From Paraburkholderia sp. (GTDB lineage: Bacteria; Pseudomonadota; Gammaproteobacteria; Burkholderiales; Burkholderiaceae), in NCBI RefSeq assembly GCF_024281035.1, contig NZ_JAMXLH010000014.1, forward strand, positions 1-64,000: 64,000 nt of DNA. Direction: 5' to 3'. Both the position numbers and the translations under genes were made by a program. Each line of letters opens with the position of its first letter. Within the stretch, counting starts at the first letter, position 1. A model generated the notes under the pieces. That model made no database searches and was not told the DNA's origin. It saw only the letters and a program-made list of their open reading frames with translations. Below, piece after piece: positions 9,929 through 19,035 of the stretch.

Positions 9929-11431
9929 ATGAAACGAAAAATTTGTACTGCTTTGGCCGTTGCCGGTTTGCTGGCCGGTTTCTCTTATTCGGCGCTTTCC
10001 GCGACTGCGGTGCCGGGTGATCTGGGTGCGCCGCAGGGTGCGCCGATTCAGGCTGTGCTGACCAGCCCGCCGAACGTGCCGCCTCCGATCGACCGTAAGT
10101 ATCCGGCGCGCGTGATCGTCAATCTCGACATCAAGGAAGTCAAAAAGGAAATCGCGGACGGCGTGACGTACGACTTCTGGACGTTTGGCGGCACCGTGCC
10201 GGGCAGCTTTATCCGCGTGCGCCAGGGCGACACGGTTGAATTGCACCTGACGAATCCGCCGGATTCGCACATGCCGCACAACATCGACCTTCACGCAGTG
10301 ACCGGTCCTGGCGGCGGCGCGCCGCTGACGCTGACGTCGCCGGGCCACGAGGGTGTGTTCACGTTCAAGGCGCTGAACTCCGGCCTGTTCGTTTACCACT
10401 GCGCGGCAACGCCGGTCGGCATGCACATCGCCAACGGCATGTACGGCATGATCGAAGTGGATCCGCCGGAAGGCCTGCCGAAGGTCGACCACGAATACTA
10501 CGTGATGCAGGGCGATTTCTACACGGCCGGCAAGTATCACGAGCAAGGCATGCAGGGCTTCGACATGGAGAAGGCCCTCGACGAGCGTCCGACCTACGTG
10601 CTGTTCAACGGCCGTGAAGGCGCGCTCACGGGCGATAACGCCCTGAAGGCCAAGGTCGGCGAGAGCGTGCGTCTGTTCGTGGGCAATGGCGGTCCCAACC
10701 TGGTGTCGAGCTTCCACGTGATCGGGGCGATCTTCGACCGCGTGTGGGACGGCTCGCTCAAGCACTACGAAGAGAATGTGCAGACCACGCTGATTCCTGC
10801 GGGCAGCGCGAAGGTGGTCCAGTTCAATACGCCGGTGCCGGGCACGTTCCTGCTGGTCGATCACTCGATCTTCCGCACGTTCAACAAGGGCGCGCTGGGC
10901 ATGCTGAAGGTGGACGGTGCGCCCGCGCCGGAAGTCTACGCACCGGGCCCGGTTACGGCGATGGCGAAGGCAACGACGGCACCGGCAGCACCGGCAGCAG
11001 CAGCCGCAGCGTCGGGTGCAGCCGCGCAATCGAGCACGGCAGCGCCGGTACACGCCACGAGTACGCATGCAGCAGCAGGCAAGCCGGCCGATCTCGTCGC
11101 AACGGGCAAGCACGTGTTCGAGGGCATCTGTGCCGCGTGTCACCAGGCAACGGGCAGTGGCATTCCGACCGTGTTCCCGCCGCTCGCGAAGTCCGACTTC
11201 CTCGCAGCCGATCCGAAGCGTGCGATTCACATCGTGCTGAACGGTCTGAACGGGAAGGTCACGGTGAATGGCGAGCACTTCGATTCGTCGATGCCGCCGC
11301 TCGGTCCGCAACTGACCGACCAGGAAATCGCCGGCGCACTGACGTATGTGCTGAACAGCTGGGGCAATCCGGGCGGACATGTGAGCCCGGAAGAAGTGGC
11401 AGCAGCGCGCACGCCGACCTCGGCACACTGA
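9929..11431 (+). CDS. nirK: Copper nitrite reductase NirK with fused C-terminal cytochrome c
   Basis: 500 aa periplasmic enzyme reducing nitrite to NO. A signal peptide ([17 protein letters not shown]) is followed by two cupredoxin domains. Visible ligands: type 1 copper His117, Cys158, His166 and Met171; type 2 copper His122, His157 and His312; catalytic Asp120 and His263. An Ala/Pro-rich linker (about 340-380) leads to a class I cytochrome c domain with heme motif CAACH at 401-405 and the likely axial Met455. This three-domain layout is known from Ralstonia-type NirK, where the tethered heme delivers electrons. ATG at 9929 is chosen because AAGGAG at 9916-9921 is 7 bp away; an in-frame ATG at 9923 is too close. 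nirV follows 30 bp downstream. Confidence 0.97.
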   Translation: MKRKICTALAVAGLLAGFSYSALSATAVPGDLGAPQGAPIQAVLTSPPNVPPPIDRKYPARVIVNLDIKEVKKEIADGVTYDFWTFGGTVPGSFIRVRQGDTVELHLTNPPDSHMPHNIDLHAVTGPGGGAPLTLTSPGHEGVFTFKALNSGLFVYHCAATPVGMHIANGMYGMIEVDPPEGLPKVDHEYYVMQGDFYTAGKYHEQGMQGFDMEKALDERPTYVLFNGREGALTGDNALKAKVGESVRLFVGNGGPNLVSSFHVIGAIFDRVWDGSLKHYEENVQTTLIPAGSAKVVQFNTPVPGTFLLVDHSIFRTFNKGALGMLKVDGAPAPEVYAPGPVTAMAKATTAPAAPAAAAAASGAAAQSSTAAPVHATSTHAAAGKPADLVATGKHVFEGICAACHQATGSGIPTVFPPLAKSDFLAADPKRAIHIVLNGLNGKVTVNGEHFDSSMPPLGPQLTDQEIAGALTYVLNSWGNPGGHVSPEEVAAARTPTSAH

Positions 11432-11461
11432 CGCTGCGACTTACCGGAGTGGAGTTCAACG

Positions 11462-12253
11462 ATGCGATCCCCCAGGCTGTTGGCCGCCGTACTCTTACTG
11501 GCAGCTTCGTGTGCGTATGCCGATGGGCAATACGCCTTCGTGCCGGGGGGATCGTTTCGTAGCGCGATTGCGCAAGAGGGCAATGCGACCGACGCCGTCG
11601 ACGTAGCGGCCTTTCGCATGCGCACGAAGCTCGTAACCAACGCGGAGTTCCTCGCTTTCGTCAAGCAGGACCCGAGTTGGCGCCGGGATCGCGTCGCCTC
11701 CTTGTTCGCCTCTTCGGGGTATTTGTCTCACTGGGCCGGGTCGTCGAGACTCGGCGACAACGCGCCAGCCGATCAGCCGGTGACGAAAGTCAGCTGGTTT
11801 GCTGCGCGCGCCTTTTGTGCTTCCGAACACGCGCGTCTGCCCGACTGGATCGAGTGGGAATACGCCGCGGCAGCGGACGCACACCATCGTGACGCTCGCG
11901 CTGACGTTATCCGCAAGGCACGCATTCTTGCGGCTCTGACCGCCAGTTTCAGCAGCGCACAGACCAAAGCCGACAACAGCAACGCGCCGAACACGTACGG
12001 GTTGTACGGCATGCATTCGCTTGTGGGCGAATGGGTGAACGACTACGCGGCATTGTTCGTGAATACCGACACGCGCGCCCCCGGTGGAACCGGGCAACTG
12101 CAGCTTTGTGGCGGTGCGGCGCTCGCGTTTGTCGATCGCACCGATTACGCGTTGCTGATGCGTGTCGCGGCTCTCGCCGCGCTTGCGCCTGCCGATAGCG
12201 CCAATGTGGGCTTCCGGTGCGTCAAGGACGTCGGCGACGGAGAAAAAACATGA
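11462..12253 (+). CDS. nirV: NirV-like formylglycine-generating-enzyme-family protein
   Basis: 263 aa with a signal peptide (LLAAVLLLAASCAYADG). The FGE/SUMF1-like fold is shown by FVPGGSFRS, TNAEFLAFVKQDP, QPVTKVSWFAARAFCASEHARLPDWIEWEYAAA and the closing ANVGFRCVKD. A protein of this family directly downstream of nirK is called NirV, as in Rhodobacter sphaeroides; its biochemical role is unresolved. Its stop codon overlaps the start of the SCO gene (ATGA), so nirK-nirV-sco is very likely one transcript. Confidence 0.85.
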   Translation: MRSPRLLAAVLLLAASCAYADGQYAFVPGGSFRSAIAQEGNATDAVDVAAFRMRTKLVTNAEFLAFVKQDPSWRRDRVASLFASSGYLSHWAGSSRLGDNAPADQPVTKVSWFAARAFCASEHARLPDWIEWEYAAAADAHHRDARADVIRKARILAALTASFSSAQTKADNSNAPNTYGLYGMHSLVGEWVNDYAALFVNTDTRAPGGTGQLQLCGGAALAFVDRTDYALLMRVAALAALAPADSANVGFRCVKDVGDGEKT

Positions 12254-12888
12254 AGCACATCCGTGGTGTCTGTCGCGTGCTCTACGCACTGTGTTTGCCT
12301 TATGTGCTCAACTCAGTGCTCGGCCCGGTGCTCGGCGCCTGCCTGCTCGCCAGCGCGCCGGCCATTGCCGCAGCGCCTGCCGCGCAGCTTCCGGGCGATT
12401 CGCTCTACCGAACCCCGCTTGTATTGCAGGACCAGCAAGGGCGCAAGTTCGATCTCGCGTCAGTGCGCGGAAAGCCGGTCATCGTCAGCATGTTCTACGC
12501 GTCCTGCACCTCGGCATGCCCGTTGACGGTCGACACGATCGATCAGACGCGCCGCGCTGTGGATGCAGCCGGTCGCACCGCGCCTCCCGTTCTGATGATC
12601 AGCTTCGATCCGGAACACGACGATGTCCTCAATCTCGCGGCCATGGCGAAGGCGCATCAACTCGATCCGGCGTACTGGCGTGTGACGCGCCCGGCGTCCG
12701 GCGACGTGATGGCGTTTGCCGCCACGCTGGGTATTGCCTACCGTCACCGCGCGGGCGGCGATATCAGCCACAATGCCGTGATTGCACTGCTGGACGAGAA
12801 CGGTCGGGTCATTGCGCAAACAACGGTTGTCGGCGCACTCGATCCGGCGTTTGTCGATGCCGTGAAGGCACAGGTTGCGAAGCACTGA
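12250..12888 (+). CDS. SCO1/SenC-family copper chaperone
   Basis: 212 aa exported thioredoxin-fold protein. The copper-binding CxxxC motif is seen in MFYASCTSACPLTVDTI, and the distal conserved His in GGDISHNAVIALLDENG. It starts within the nirV stop codon (ATGA), with GGAG about 7 bp upstream. Family members deliver copper to CuA or other cuproenzymes. Sitting in the nirK operon, it is the obvious candidate for copper loading of NirK. Confidence 0.9.
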   Translation: MKHIRGVCRVLYALCLPYVLNSVLGPVLGACLLASAPAIAAAPAAQLPGDSLYRTPLVLQDQQGRKFDLASVRGKPVIVSMFYASCTSACPLTVDTIDQTRRAVDAAGRTAPPVLMISFDPEHDDVLNLAAMAKAHQLDPAYWRVTRPASGDVMAFAATLGIAYRHRAGGDISHNAVIALLDENGRVIAQTTVVGALDPAFVDAVKAQVAKH

Positions 12889-12953
12889 GGGATACGCGAG
12901 GTCGAGCCGATCCCGGAGCAACCCGAAGACGACTTTAAAGCTGGCGTGGATTG

Positions 12954-13634
12954 TCAAAGATACGTGGCGAGCAGCGCCACGATCATTGCCGCAAGCGCCA
13001 GCAATAGCGCGGCGAGCCAGAGCGAAGCGCGTGCCGGTGAGGCGATTGTCGAGGGCAGCCGCTTGCGGCCCGTGAGCATCGGGCCCAGCAGATTGTGGCC
13101 TTTCGCGAGCGCGTAGACGCCAATCGCGCAAAGATGCAGCACCACCGCGGCGAGCAGAACATACCAGCCATAAGCGTGCAGCGCCGAGATCGCGTTCGCG
13201 ATGCGCGCCGGAACGATCTCGCTAAGCGGCCCCTCGTCGGCGATATCGTTGTAGACGTAAATGCCGCTTAGCGTCTCGATCAACAAAAGTGCGAGCAGCA
13301 GCAGAACCATCCAGGCGCCTGCGGGATTGTGCCCAACCTGGATGTCCGGCTCGCGCCTGAAGAGATGCCGCAGATGCCGGAACGCCGCCGCTGGCGTTGA
13401 GATGAAACTGCCGAAGCGCGAAGTTTCGCTCCCGACACAACCCCACATCAGCCGGAACAGCACGAGCGCGAGCAGCGTTTCGCCAAAGCGCACGTGCAGG
13501 TTGATCCAGTTGAACCGCTCGGTGATCCAGGCGCCGGCCACGAGCGCGACGGTCAGCCAGTGAAAGAGCCGCGTCGGGAAGTCCCAGACGCGCACCGGGC
13601 GTTCGCGGACGGCATTGGCTCGATTCGATTCCAT
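12954..13634 (-). CDS. Cytochrome b561-type membrane protein
   Basis: 226 aa with four predicted membrane helices. Typical di-heme cytochrome b561 features are VWDFPTRLFHWLTVALVAGAW, the His in WINLHVRFGETLLALVLFRLMWG, and the C-terminal SALHAYGWYVLLAAVVLHLCAIGVY with two more His. It is probably a quinol-to-cytochrome electron carrier in the inner membrane. It converges on the nirK-nirV-sco unit. The ATG at 13634 begins MESNRAN; the frame runs further upstream without family character, and no clear Shine-Dalgarno is present, so the start is the main uncertainty. Confidence 0.85.
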   Translation of the reverse strand: MESNRANAVRERPVRVWDFPTRLFHWLTVALVAGAWITERFNWINLHVRFGETLLALVLFRLMWGCVGSETSRFGSFISTPAAAFRHLRHLFRREPDIQVGHNPAGAWMVLLLLALLLIETLSGIYVYNDIADEGPLSEIVPARIANAISALHAYGWYVLLAAVVLHLCAIGVYALAKGHNLLGPMLTGRKRLPSTIASPARASLWLAALLLALAAMIVALLATYL

Positions 13635-13858
13635 AGACACGCGCGAGAGAGAGAGAGCGGCGTGTGGTGCCGCTCCTCCTGAGTACGAGTCTAGCGAATC
13701 CGTATTCGCGTGTCGCGGGCGCGGCACGCTGTGGTGCGCCGCAATGTGCGGCGGCGTGCTGCCCTGCAACATCAATGGCCATGCGCCTGTGAAGCGCCGC
13801 GTCGATGCGGAATTCACGCGCATGGCGCGTGAAAGCACGTAGTGATTAATCGCGCGTT

Positions 13859-14044
13859 TCAGGTCATCATCGGTAGTGCTTCGATGAGAACGAACCCGAG
13901 CAATGTGCCGATGGCGGCCCCGATGAGCCGTGGATGCCAGCGCTCCAGATGGAGCGCGGTAATGAGCGCGCCGATCAGGATTGCGCCGAGCAACGCGAAC
14001 GCAATGAGAACATAGGTGATCTCGAATCCACTGGTGATGAGCAT
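13859..14044 (-). CDS. Small two-helix membrane protein
   Basis: 61 aa. Two hydrophobic helices (ITYVLIAFALLGAILIGALITA and LIGAAIGTLLGFVLIEALPMM) are separated by LHLERWHPR. A good ribosome-binding site (GGGAGG) lies 5 bp before the ATG. It is divergent from the universal stress protein gene and shares a short intergenic region with a 15-bp palindrome. I do not recognise a family. Confidence 0.6.
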   Translation of the reverse strand: MLITSGFEITYVLIAFALLGAILIGALITALHLERWHPRLIGAAIGTLLGFVLIEALPMMT

Positions 14045-14095
14045 ACGGCCTCCCTGATGACGCCGTGATCGCAGTGACAACGCACGTGTCAACTA

Positions 14096-14110
14096 TATCA
14101 CGCTGTGATA
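14096..14110. promoter_or_regulatory. 15-bp palindrome in a divergent promoter region
   Basis: TATCAC-GCT-GTGATA is a perfect inverted repeat 7 bp upstream of TATAAT (14118-14123), a consensus -10 for the rightward universal stress protein gene. It would occupy the -35/spacer region of that promoter and the upstream region of the leftward small membrane protein gene. The regulator is unknown. Confidence 0.5.
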
Positions 14111-14205
14111 CAACGCCTATAATCGAAACGGACAGTTCGCAACACGTGTCGTCGCAGGCCGCGCGCGCTTCGGACCTCACGCAACGCAAAGCGGGGGAGG
14201 AGAAA

Positions 14206-14664
14206 ATGTCTTCTTTCAGCCGGATTCTGCTGTGCTACGACGCCTCGCGGGAAGGGCGCCGGGCGTTACGCGAAGGGGCGCAGCTTGCGCTCGAGTGCCA
14301 CGCGCAAACGCACTTGCTGGCCGTGCTCGATAACGCGCCGGTGCAGTGGGCGATGGCGGATGTGACATTGGCAGTGCCGCTGGATTCGGCAGAAGACGCG
14401 GCCCGGGAGATTTTGCGCGAGGGCGTCGCACGCCTGACCGCGATGGGGCTCGATGCGCAAGGCCATTTTGTGGTTGGGCGGCCGATCGACGAGATTGCGC
14501 GCTATTGCGAAATGTTGAAACCCGATGTCGTCGTGCTCGGGCATCATCGCCGCGGCGCATTGGCCCGCTGGTGGGAAGGTCGCGACGACCGCCTGTTGCT
14601 TGACCGCGTGTCGTGCAACGTGCTGGTCGTGACCGCGCCAGAACCAGAACCGGCGCCCGCGTAA
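14206..14664 (+). CDS. Universal stress protein (UspA family)
   Basis: 152 aa. The start FSRILLCYDASREGRRALREGAQLAL and the end DVVVLGHHRRGALARWWEGRDDRLLLDRVSCNVLVV match the UspA fold, although the ATP-binding G-2x-G-9x-G(S/T) signature is only partly kept. The ATG follows GGGGGAGGAG closely. It is single-gene and divergent from a small membrane protein. Usp proteins near denitrification genes are often induced under oxygen limitation; that is context, not proof. Confidence 0.88.
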   Translation: MSSFSRILLCYDASREGRRALREGAQLALECHAQTHLLAVLDNAPVQWAMADVTLAVPLDSAEDAAREILREGVARLTAMGLDAQGHFVVGRPIDEIARYCEMLKPDVVVLGHHRRGALARWWEGRDDRLLLDRVSCNVLVVTAPEPEPAPA

Positions 14665-14683
14665 GCAGGGCGCTGCGCGAGGA

Positions 14684-14920
14684 TCAAGCTTCCAGTCCGA
14701 AAGGTGTTCGACGCGTTTTGCGGCGGTACCGCGCTGCGGCATTTGCGGTGCGGCACGCACGTGCCTGCGGGTATTGCGATGCGTCGCTGCCGAGATCGGC
14801 AAAAAGTCCGCCGCGATTGGCCCGCTCGGCTGCCTCGTCCGGCAGCAATACCGCCGTCAAAAAGGTCAAACAGACCCCGGCGAAAACCGCGAGCACGGAC
14901 ATTACAATCGCTTCAAACAT
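14684..14920 (-). CDS. Possible small membrane protein
   Basis: 78 aa with one hydrophobic N-terminal helix (MFEAIVMSVLAVFAGVCLTFLTAVLL) followed by a basic, low-complexity tail. GGGG lies about 7 bp before the ATG and it is divergent from the CynR-like gene. The C-terminal half (ARYRRKTRRTPFG) does not look conserved, so the real gene could be shorter or absent. Confidence 0.35.
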   Translation of the reverse strand: MFEAIVMSVLAVFAGVCLTFLTAVLLPDEAAERANRGGLFADLGSDASQYPQARACRTANAAARYRRKTRRTPFGLEA

Positions 14921-15084
14921 TCGTTGCCCCGCTTGTAAAATTGCAACACGCAGGCTGGGCGCCTGCCGTTGTCATGCGTTCACCCAGCGTTTACACCAGT
15001 CCATTCTGTGCATCCCGATGGCGGGTGTCCAAGACGATATTGCAATCGTTCCGATAAGTGACTCTTATAGAGGACCGGAGCTCG

Positions 15085-15981
15085 ATGCTGCGCCCCCTTC
15101 GATACGTGGTAACCGTCGCAGAACTGAAGAACTTCACGCGCGCCGCCGAGGTGCTGCACGTTTCCCAGCCCGCGTTGTCGCAGCAGATCCGGCAACTGGA
15201 GAGCGAACTGGGCGGCCAGCTTTTCGACCGCACTGGCCGCACCGTGAGCCTCACCGATTTTGGCCGCGAATACGTCGAGCACGCAAAGCAGGCGCTGGCG
15301 CAGCTCGAAGCCGGCCGACGCGCGCTGCACGAATTGCGCGACCTCACACGCGGTCTGCTGCGCCTCGCCTATACGCCGACTTTCTCCGAATACCTGATCG
15401 ATCCCGCGTTGCAGAAATTTCGCACGGCGCATCCGGCTATTGCCATCGAACTCGCGGAGAAGCCGCTGGAAGAAATCGAGGGCGGGCTCCTGCGCGACGA
15501 ACTCGATCTCGGCATCGGCTTTACCGATGTGCGCTCGGAAGAAATTCAAGCGCAACCTCTGTTCGAGGAGCACATCGCGCTCGTGGTGTCGAAGCGTCAC
15601 AATCTCGCGCGGCGGAAAAAGCCCATTCCCGCCGCCGAACTCGCCGCGACGCCCATGACGCTGCTCAGCCCGGATTTCGTCGTGCGCCAGTTCGCCGACA
15701 CATGGTTGCGTGTGCATCAAACCCGGCCACCGGTCATGGTGCAGTCGAACGCACTGGGGACGGTGCTCAAGCTCGTAAAGCAAGGCACGCTCGCGTCGAT
15801 CCTGCCCTCGGCGGTGATGCGGGAACACGACGGGCTCGTCAGCCTGGCCGTCTCGCCCGCACTGCCGCAAAGGACGGTGGCATTGCTTTCGCGTCGCAAC
15901 GCCTATACGACGCTGGCGGCGAAGGCGTTTTCGGCCATGCTGATCGAACTGGTTGAAAGCGAAGGCTTCGCGCAACGCTAG
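15085..15981 (+). CDS. CynR-like LysR-family regulator
   Basis: 298 aa. The HTH (ELKNFTRAAEVLHVSQPALSQQIRQLE) is followed by an effector domain with ALHELRDLTRGLLRLAYTPTF and LRDELDLGIGFTDV, which closely resemble the cyanate-operon regulator CynR. ATG at 15085 is preferred to the upstream ATG at 15058, with GGAG 5 bp away. No cynTS genes are adjacent, so a cyanate role is not supported by context; the next gene is an HPP-family protein on the same strand. Confidence 0.87.
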   Translation: MLRPLRYVVTVAELKNFTRAAEVLHVSQPALSQQIRQLESELGGQLFDRTGRTVSLTDFGREYVEHAKQALAQLEAGRRALHELRDLTRGLLRLAYTPTFSEYLIDPALQKFRTAHPAIAIELAEKPLEEIEGGLLRDELDLGIGFTDVRSEEIQAQPLFEEHIALVVSKRHNLARRKKPIPAAELAATPMTLLSPDFVVRQFADTWLRVHQTRPPVMVQSNALGTVLKLVKQGTLASILPSAVMREHDGLVSLAVSPALPQRTVALLSRRNAYTTLAAKAFSAMLIELVESEGFAQR

Positions 15982-16145
15982 GCCGTTGAAGGCGGGGCAA
16001 TCGGCCACTCTCGCGTGCCCGCATGTCCTGCGACGTATACGCGATTCGTTATGCTTAAGCAGAAAATTATCAATTGTTGACGTTTGTCACGCCTCGATAT
16101 GCTGGCAGCACTTCACTCATTGCACGCCGACGTGCTGCCTCGTTC

Positions 16146-17222
16146 ATGTCACTGTCCACCTTCATCGACTGGCTGACGAATTTCGCACCCCATCCCGGCG
16201 TGCCGATGTGGCGCGAGCGCGTAAGGCGATGCGCGGGCGCGCTTCTCGGCATCGGCACTGCGGCACTGTCCACACGCTACGTGTTTGGCGAGGCGGGCGG
16301 CATCCCGATGCTTATCGCGCCGATGGGCGCGTCGGCGGTGCTGCTGTTCGGCGCATTCGAGAGCCCGCTGGCACAGCCGTGGTCGATACTCGGCGGCAAC
16401 ATCGTTTCGGCGTTGATCGGCGTGGCCTGTGTGCAGTGGTTTGCCGATCCGGGCACGGCAGCAGCCGTGGCGGTTGCGCTTGCAATCGGCGCCATGTATG
16501 CGTTGCGCTGCGTGCATCCGCCTTCGGGCGCCGTTGCGCTGACCGCCGTGCTCGGCGGCCCGGCCGTGCATGCGCTGGGGTTACGTTTCGTGATCGAACC
16601 GGTGCTGTTTCAGTCGGTCGCATTGCTCGGTGCGGCGCTCGTGTATCACGCGCTAACGGGTCACCGCTATCCGCATACGGTCGTGCATGCCGTACCGCAG
16701 CACAAAACGGATTTGGAGCGTACGCAGGCGTCGCGCTTCGATGCGGCCGCCAACGTCTTCTGGCATGGATTCGACGAAATCACCTGCGAGGACGTGATGA
16801 GCACGGACGTGCGAGCCGTGCCGTCGACAATGCATCGCAAGGCCGCGCGCGAACTGCTGCATCGCGAAGGTGTGACGGCACTGCATGTAGTCGATGCAAT
16901 GCACCGGCTGGTGGGTGTGGTGACGCACGGCGATCTCGCCGAAGCGTCCGTTCCGTTGCTCAGGCGGCTGTGGCGAGCGCTGCGGCGCGGATCAGCACGC
17001 GTCGAGGAAACGGTCGAGGCGGTGATGACGGCAGCCGTCCATGCGGTCCATCAGGCGACGCCGCTGGCCGGACTCGTACCGGCCTTCACCGATCACGCGA
17101 TTTCGTCGATCCCGGTGCTCGACGACGGACAGCGGCTGGTCGGCGTGATCAAGCATTCGGACATGATCCGCTGGCTGCATCGCCAGGCGGGCGAGGCGCG
17201 GACCGTTGCGCGCGCCCGCTGA
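16146..17222 (+). CDS. HPP-family membrane protein with two CBS domains
   Basis: 358 aa. The N-terminal half has about four to five membrane helices and the family motif RCVHPPSGAVALTAVLGG near residue 125. The C-terminal half holds a CBS pair: DVMSTDVRAVPSTMHRKAARELL...VVTHGDL and AVMTAAVHAVHQATPLAGL...VIKHSDMIRWL. CBS pairs usually bind adenosyl ligands and regulate the attached transporter. Some plant HPP proteins are reported nitrite transporters, which is suggestive given nirK 5 kb away but not evidence for the same substrate here. Confidence 0.87.
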   Translation: MSLSTFIDWLTNFAPHPGVPMWRERVRRCAGALLGIGTAALSTRYVFGEAGGIPMLIAPMGASAVLLFGAFESPLAQPWSILGGNIVSALIGVACVQWFADPGTAAAVAVALAIGAMYALRCVHPPSGAVALTAVLGGPAVHALGLRFVIEPVLFQSVALLGAALVYHALTGHRYPHTVVHAVPQHKTDLERTQASRFDAAANVFWHGFDEITCEDVMSTDVRAVPSTMHRKAARELLHREGVTALHVVDAMHRLVGVVTHGDLAEASVPLLRRLWRALRRGSARVEETVEAVMTAAVHAVHQATPLAGLVPAFTDHAISSIPVLDDGQRLVGVIKHSDMIRWLHRQAGEARTVARAR

Positions 17223-17267
17223 TCCGATCACGGATCGCGCGGGCGCGTCACGTCGCATCACGTTACG

Positions 17268-17909
17268 TCACGCTTGCGCGAGAATTTGCCGGATCGCCTG
17301 CTCGAAGGTTTCCACGGGTTGCCCGCCGCTCACGAGATAGCGCTCGTTGAAGATGATCGCGGGCACCGACTGAATACCCATCGACTGAACTTCCTCTTCT
17401 TGCGCGCGAACGTCGTCGGCATAGGCTTCGCTCTCGAGGACCTCGCGTGCCTGCGCGCCGTCGAGTCCGACCGATTGCGCGGCTTCCACCAGCACGTCAT
17501 GGTTGCCCGGATCCTTCCCGTTCGAATGATAGGCGCGCAGCAGCGCCAGCTTCAGCGGCACTTGCTGGCCCACGAGACCGGCCCAATGCAGCAGGCGATG
17601 CGCGTCGAACGTGTTGTAGATAAAGTTGCGCGGTCCGAAATCGAAGCCCACGTCTTTACCGCGCGCGCGGATCATGGCCTGGTTTTCGGCAATCTGCTCG
17701 GGCGTAAGCTCGTACTTCTTGCTGATGTAATCGACGAGCGATTCGCCGGCCGGTCCCATCTGCGGATTCAGCTCGAACGGATGCACGGCGATCTGCGCGT
17801 CGACCTCGTCGCCAAGGCGTTGCAGCGCGAGTTGCAGCGAAGAAAGACCAATCGCACACCACGGGCAGGCGATATCGGAGACAAAATCGATCTTGAGCGG
17901 CTGCGTCAT
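17268..17909 (-). CDS. DsbA-family (FrnE-like) oxidoreductase
   Basis: 213 aa cytoplasmic thioredoxin-fold protein without signal peptide. The active-site region DFVSDIACPWCAIGLSSLQLALQRL carries CPWC at about residues 15-18. SVPAIIFNERYLVSGGQPVETFEQAIRQ is the usual cis-Pro region. The ATG at 17909 follows GAGG at 6 bp; an upstream in-frame ATG exists but lacks a site. FrnE-type proteins act as thiol oxidoreductases or isomerases; the partner here is unknown. Confidence 0.9.
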   Translation of the reverse strand: MTQPLKIDFVSDIACPWCAIGLSSLQLALQRLGDEVDAQIAVHPFELNPQMGPAGESLVDYISKKYELTPEQIAENQAMIRARGKDVGFDFGPRNFIYNTFDAHRLLHWAGLVGQQVPLKLALLRAYHSNGKDPGNHDVLVEAAQSVGLDGAQAREVLESEAYADDVRAQEEEVQSMGIQSVPAIIFNERYLVSGGQPVETFEQAIRQILAQA

Positions 17910-18113
17910 TGCGTTCCTCATGGACATGACTGGTTGCGCGCCGGGAAAAGTGGAACGCAACGATGGCGCACAGCGTAGCGCGAAACGCCGGGCTCTGCAG
18001 AGCAGCGACCGGGTTTTACCTCACGTTATCGGGTGTTTTTCGCGCTGAGCTATCATGCTCGACGGTCATCCTCTTGCGAATCCGGCGCCCACTCGCCCAC
18101 CTCATATTCTTCG

Positions 18114-18908
18114 ATGTTCGATCTCCATCTATCCGGCGGACTGCTTTATCCCCATCTTCAGGCCCTGAATGCGCTCGCGTTGTCGGGAATCGTCGTCGCG
18201 CTGGTACTGGGCGGAATCGTGAAAGGCGTCACGGGTATTGGCGTGCCGCTCGTCGCGATGCCGATCCTCGTGCACTTCATGCCGGTCAAGGCCGCCGTGT
18301 TGCTGCTGTCCATGCCCATCATCCTCGGCAATATTCCGCAGGCAATCGAAGGCGGCGCGATACTCGCGACCGCACGACGCATTGCCGCGCCGCTGGCCGG
18401 GACCGTGATCGGCAATGTGATTGGCGTGTCGGTGCTTATCGCGCTCGAACCGCATCGGGCCCAATTCGCGTCGGGCGCGGTGTTGATCGTGGCGGCCGTC
18501 TTGCTGCTCGCCTCGCCGAGACTCAAACTCGCGCCGTCACTCGTGATGCCCGTGGGTTTCGCATTCGGCTTCGGCGCGGCGCTGATGGAAAGCATCGCCT
18601 CCGTGCCTGGGCCGTTGCTCGCGATGTATCTGCTCGCGACTGGCGCAACGGGCCGTCAGTTTACGAAGCAGATTGCGATCATTCTCGTCGTGTCGATCGT
18701 GACGCTCGTCACGACGTTCACCAGCGGCGCGCACGCGAACGCCGCGGACCTCGCGATTTCTGCGGCGGCCAGTCTTCCGGCCATCGCGGGCATGCTGCTC
18801 GCGCGGCCATTGCGTGACAGCCTGCATCCGCTCGCGTTCCGTGCCGTGGTGCTCGTCTGCGTGCTGGCGGCCGCCACGCAGATGATCTGGAAATCCGGCC
18901 TGCTTTAA
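18114..18908 (+). CDS. TauE/SafE-family permease
   Basis: 264 aa with about eight hydrophobic segments. The first repeat (LALSGIVVALVLGGIVKGVTGIGVPLVAMPIL) and the second (FAFGFGAALMESIASVPGPLLAMYLLATG) match the TauE/SafE duplication. Family members export sulfite, sulfoacetate or related organosulfonates. No sulfur genes are adjacent, so the substrate is open. No clear ribosome-binding site precedes the ATG at 18114, and an upstream in-frame ATG at 18033 gives a non-hydrophobic extension. Confidence 0.85.
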   Translation: MFDLHLSGGLLYPHLQALNALALSGIVVALVLGGIVKGVTGIGVPLVAMPILVHFMPVKAAVLLLSMPIILGNIPQAIEGGAILATARRIAAPLAGTVIGNVIGVSVLIALEPHRAQFASGAVLIVAAVLLLASPRLKLAPSLVMPVGFAFGFGAALMESIASVPGPLLAMYLLATGATGRQFTKQIAIILVVSIVTLVTTFTSGAHANAADLAISAAASLPAIAGMLLARPLRDSLHPLAFRAVVLVCVLAAATQMIWKSGLL

Positions 18909-18917
18909 GGCACGAAG

Positions 18918-18949
18918 ACACGGCAACGCAAAAACACGGCAACGCAAAA
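18918..18949. repeat. 16-bp tandem duplication downstream of gdh
   Basis: ACACGGCAACGCAAAA occurs twice in perfect tandem between two convergent genes. No stem-loop is obvious, so a terminator role is not supported. Confidence 0.8.
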
Positions 18950-19035
18950 ACACCTTCAACCGCATGAAGGCAATCGTCAGGCGAAGCGTCAAGCCGGATC
19001 GTACCGATTGCGCGCGCAACGGCCATCCATGCGGC

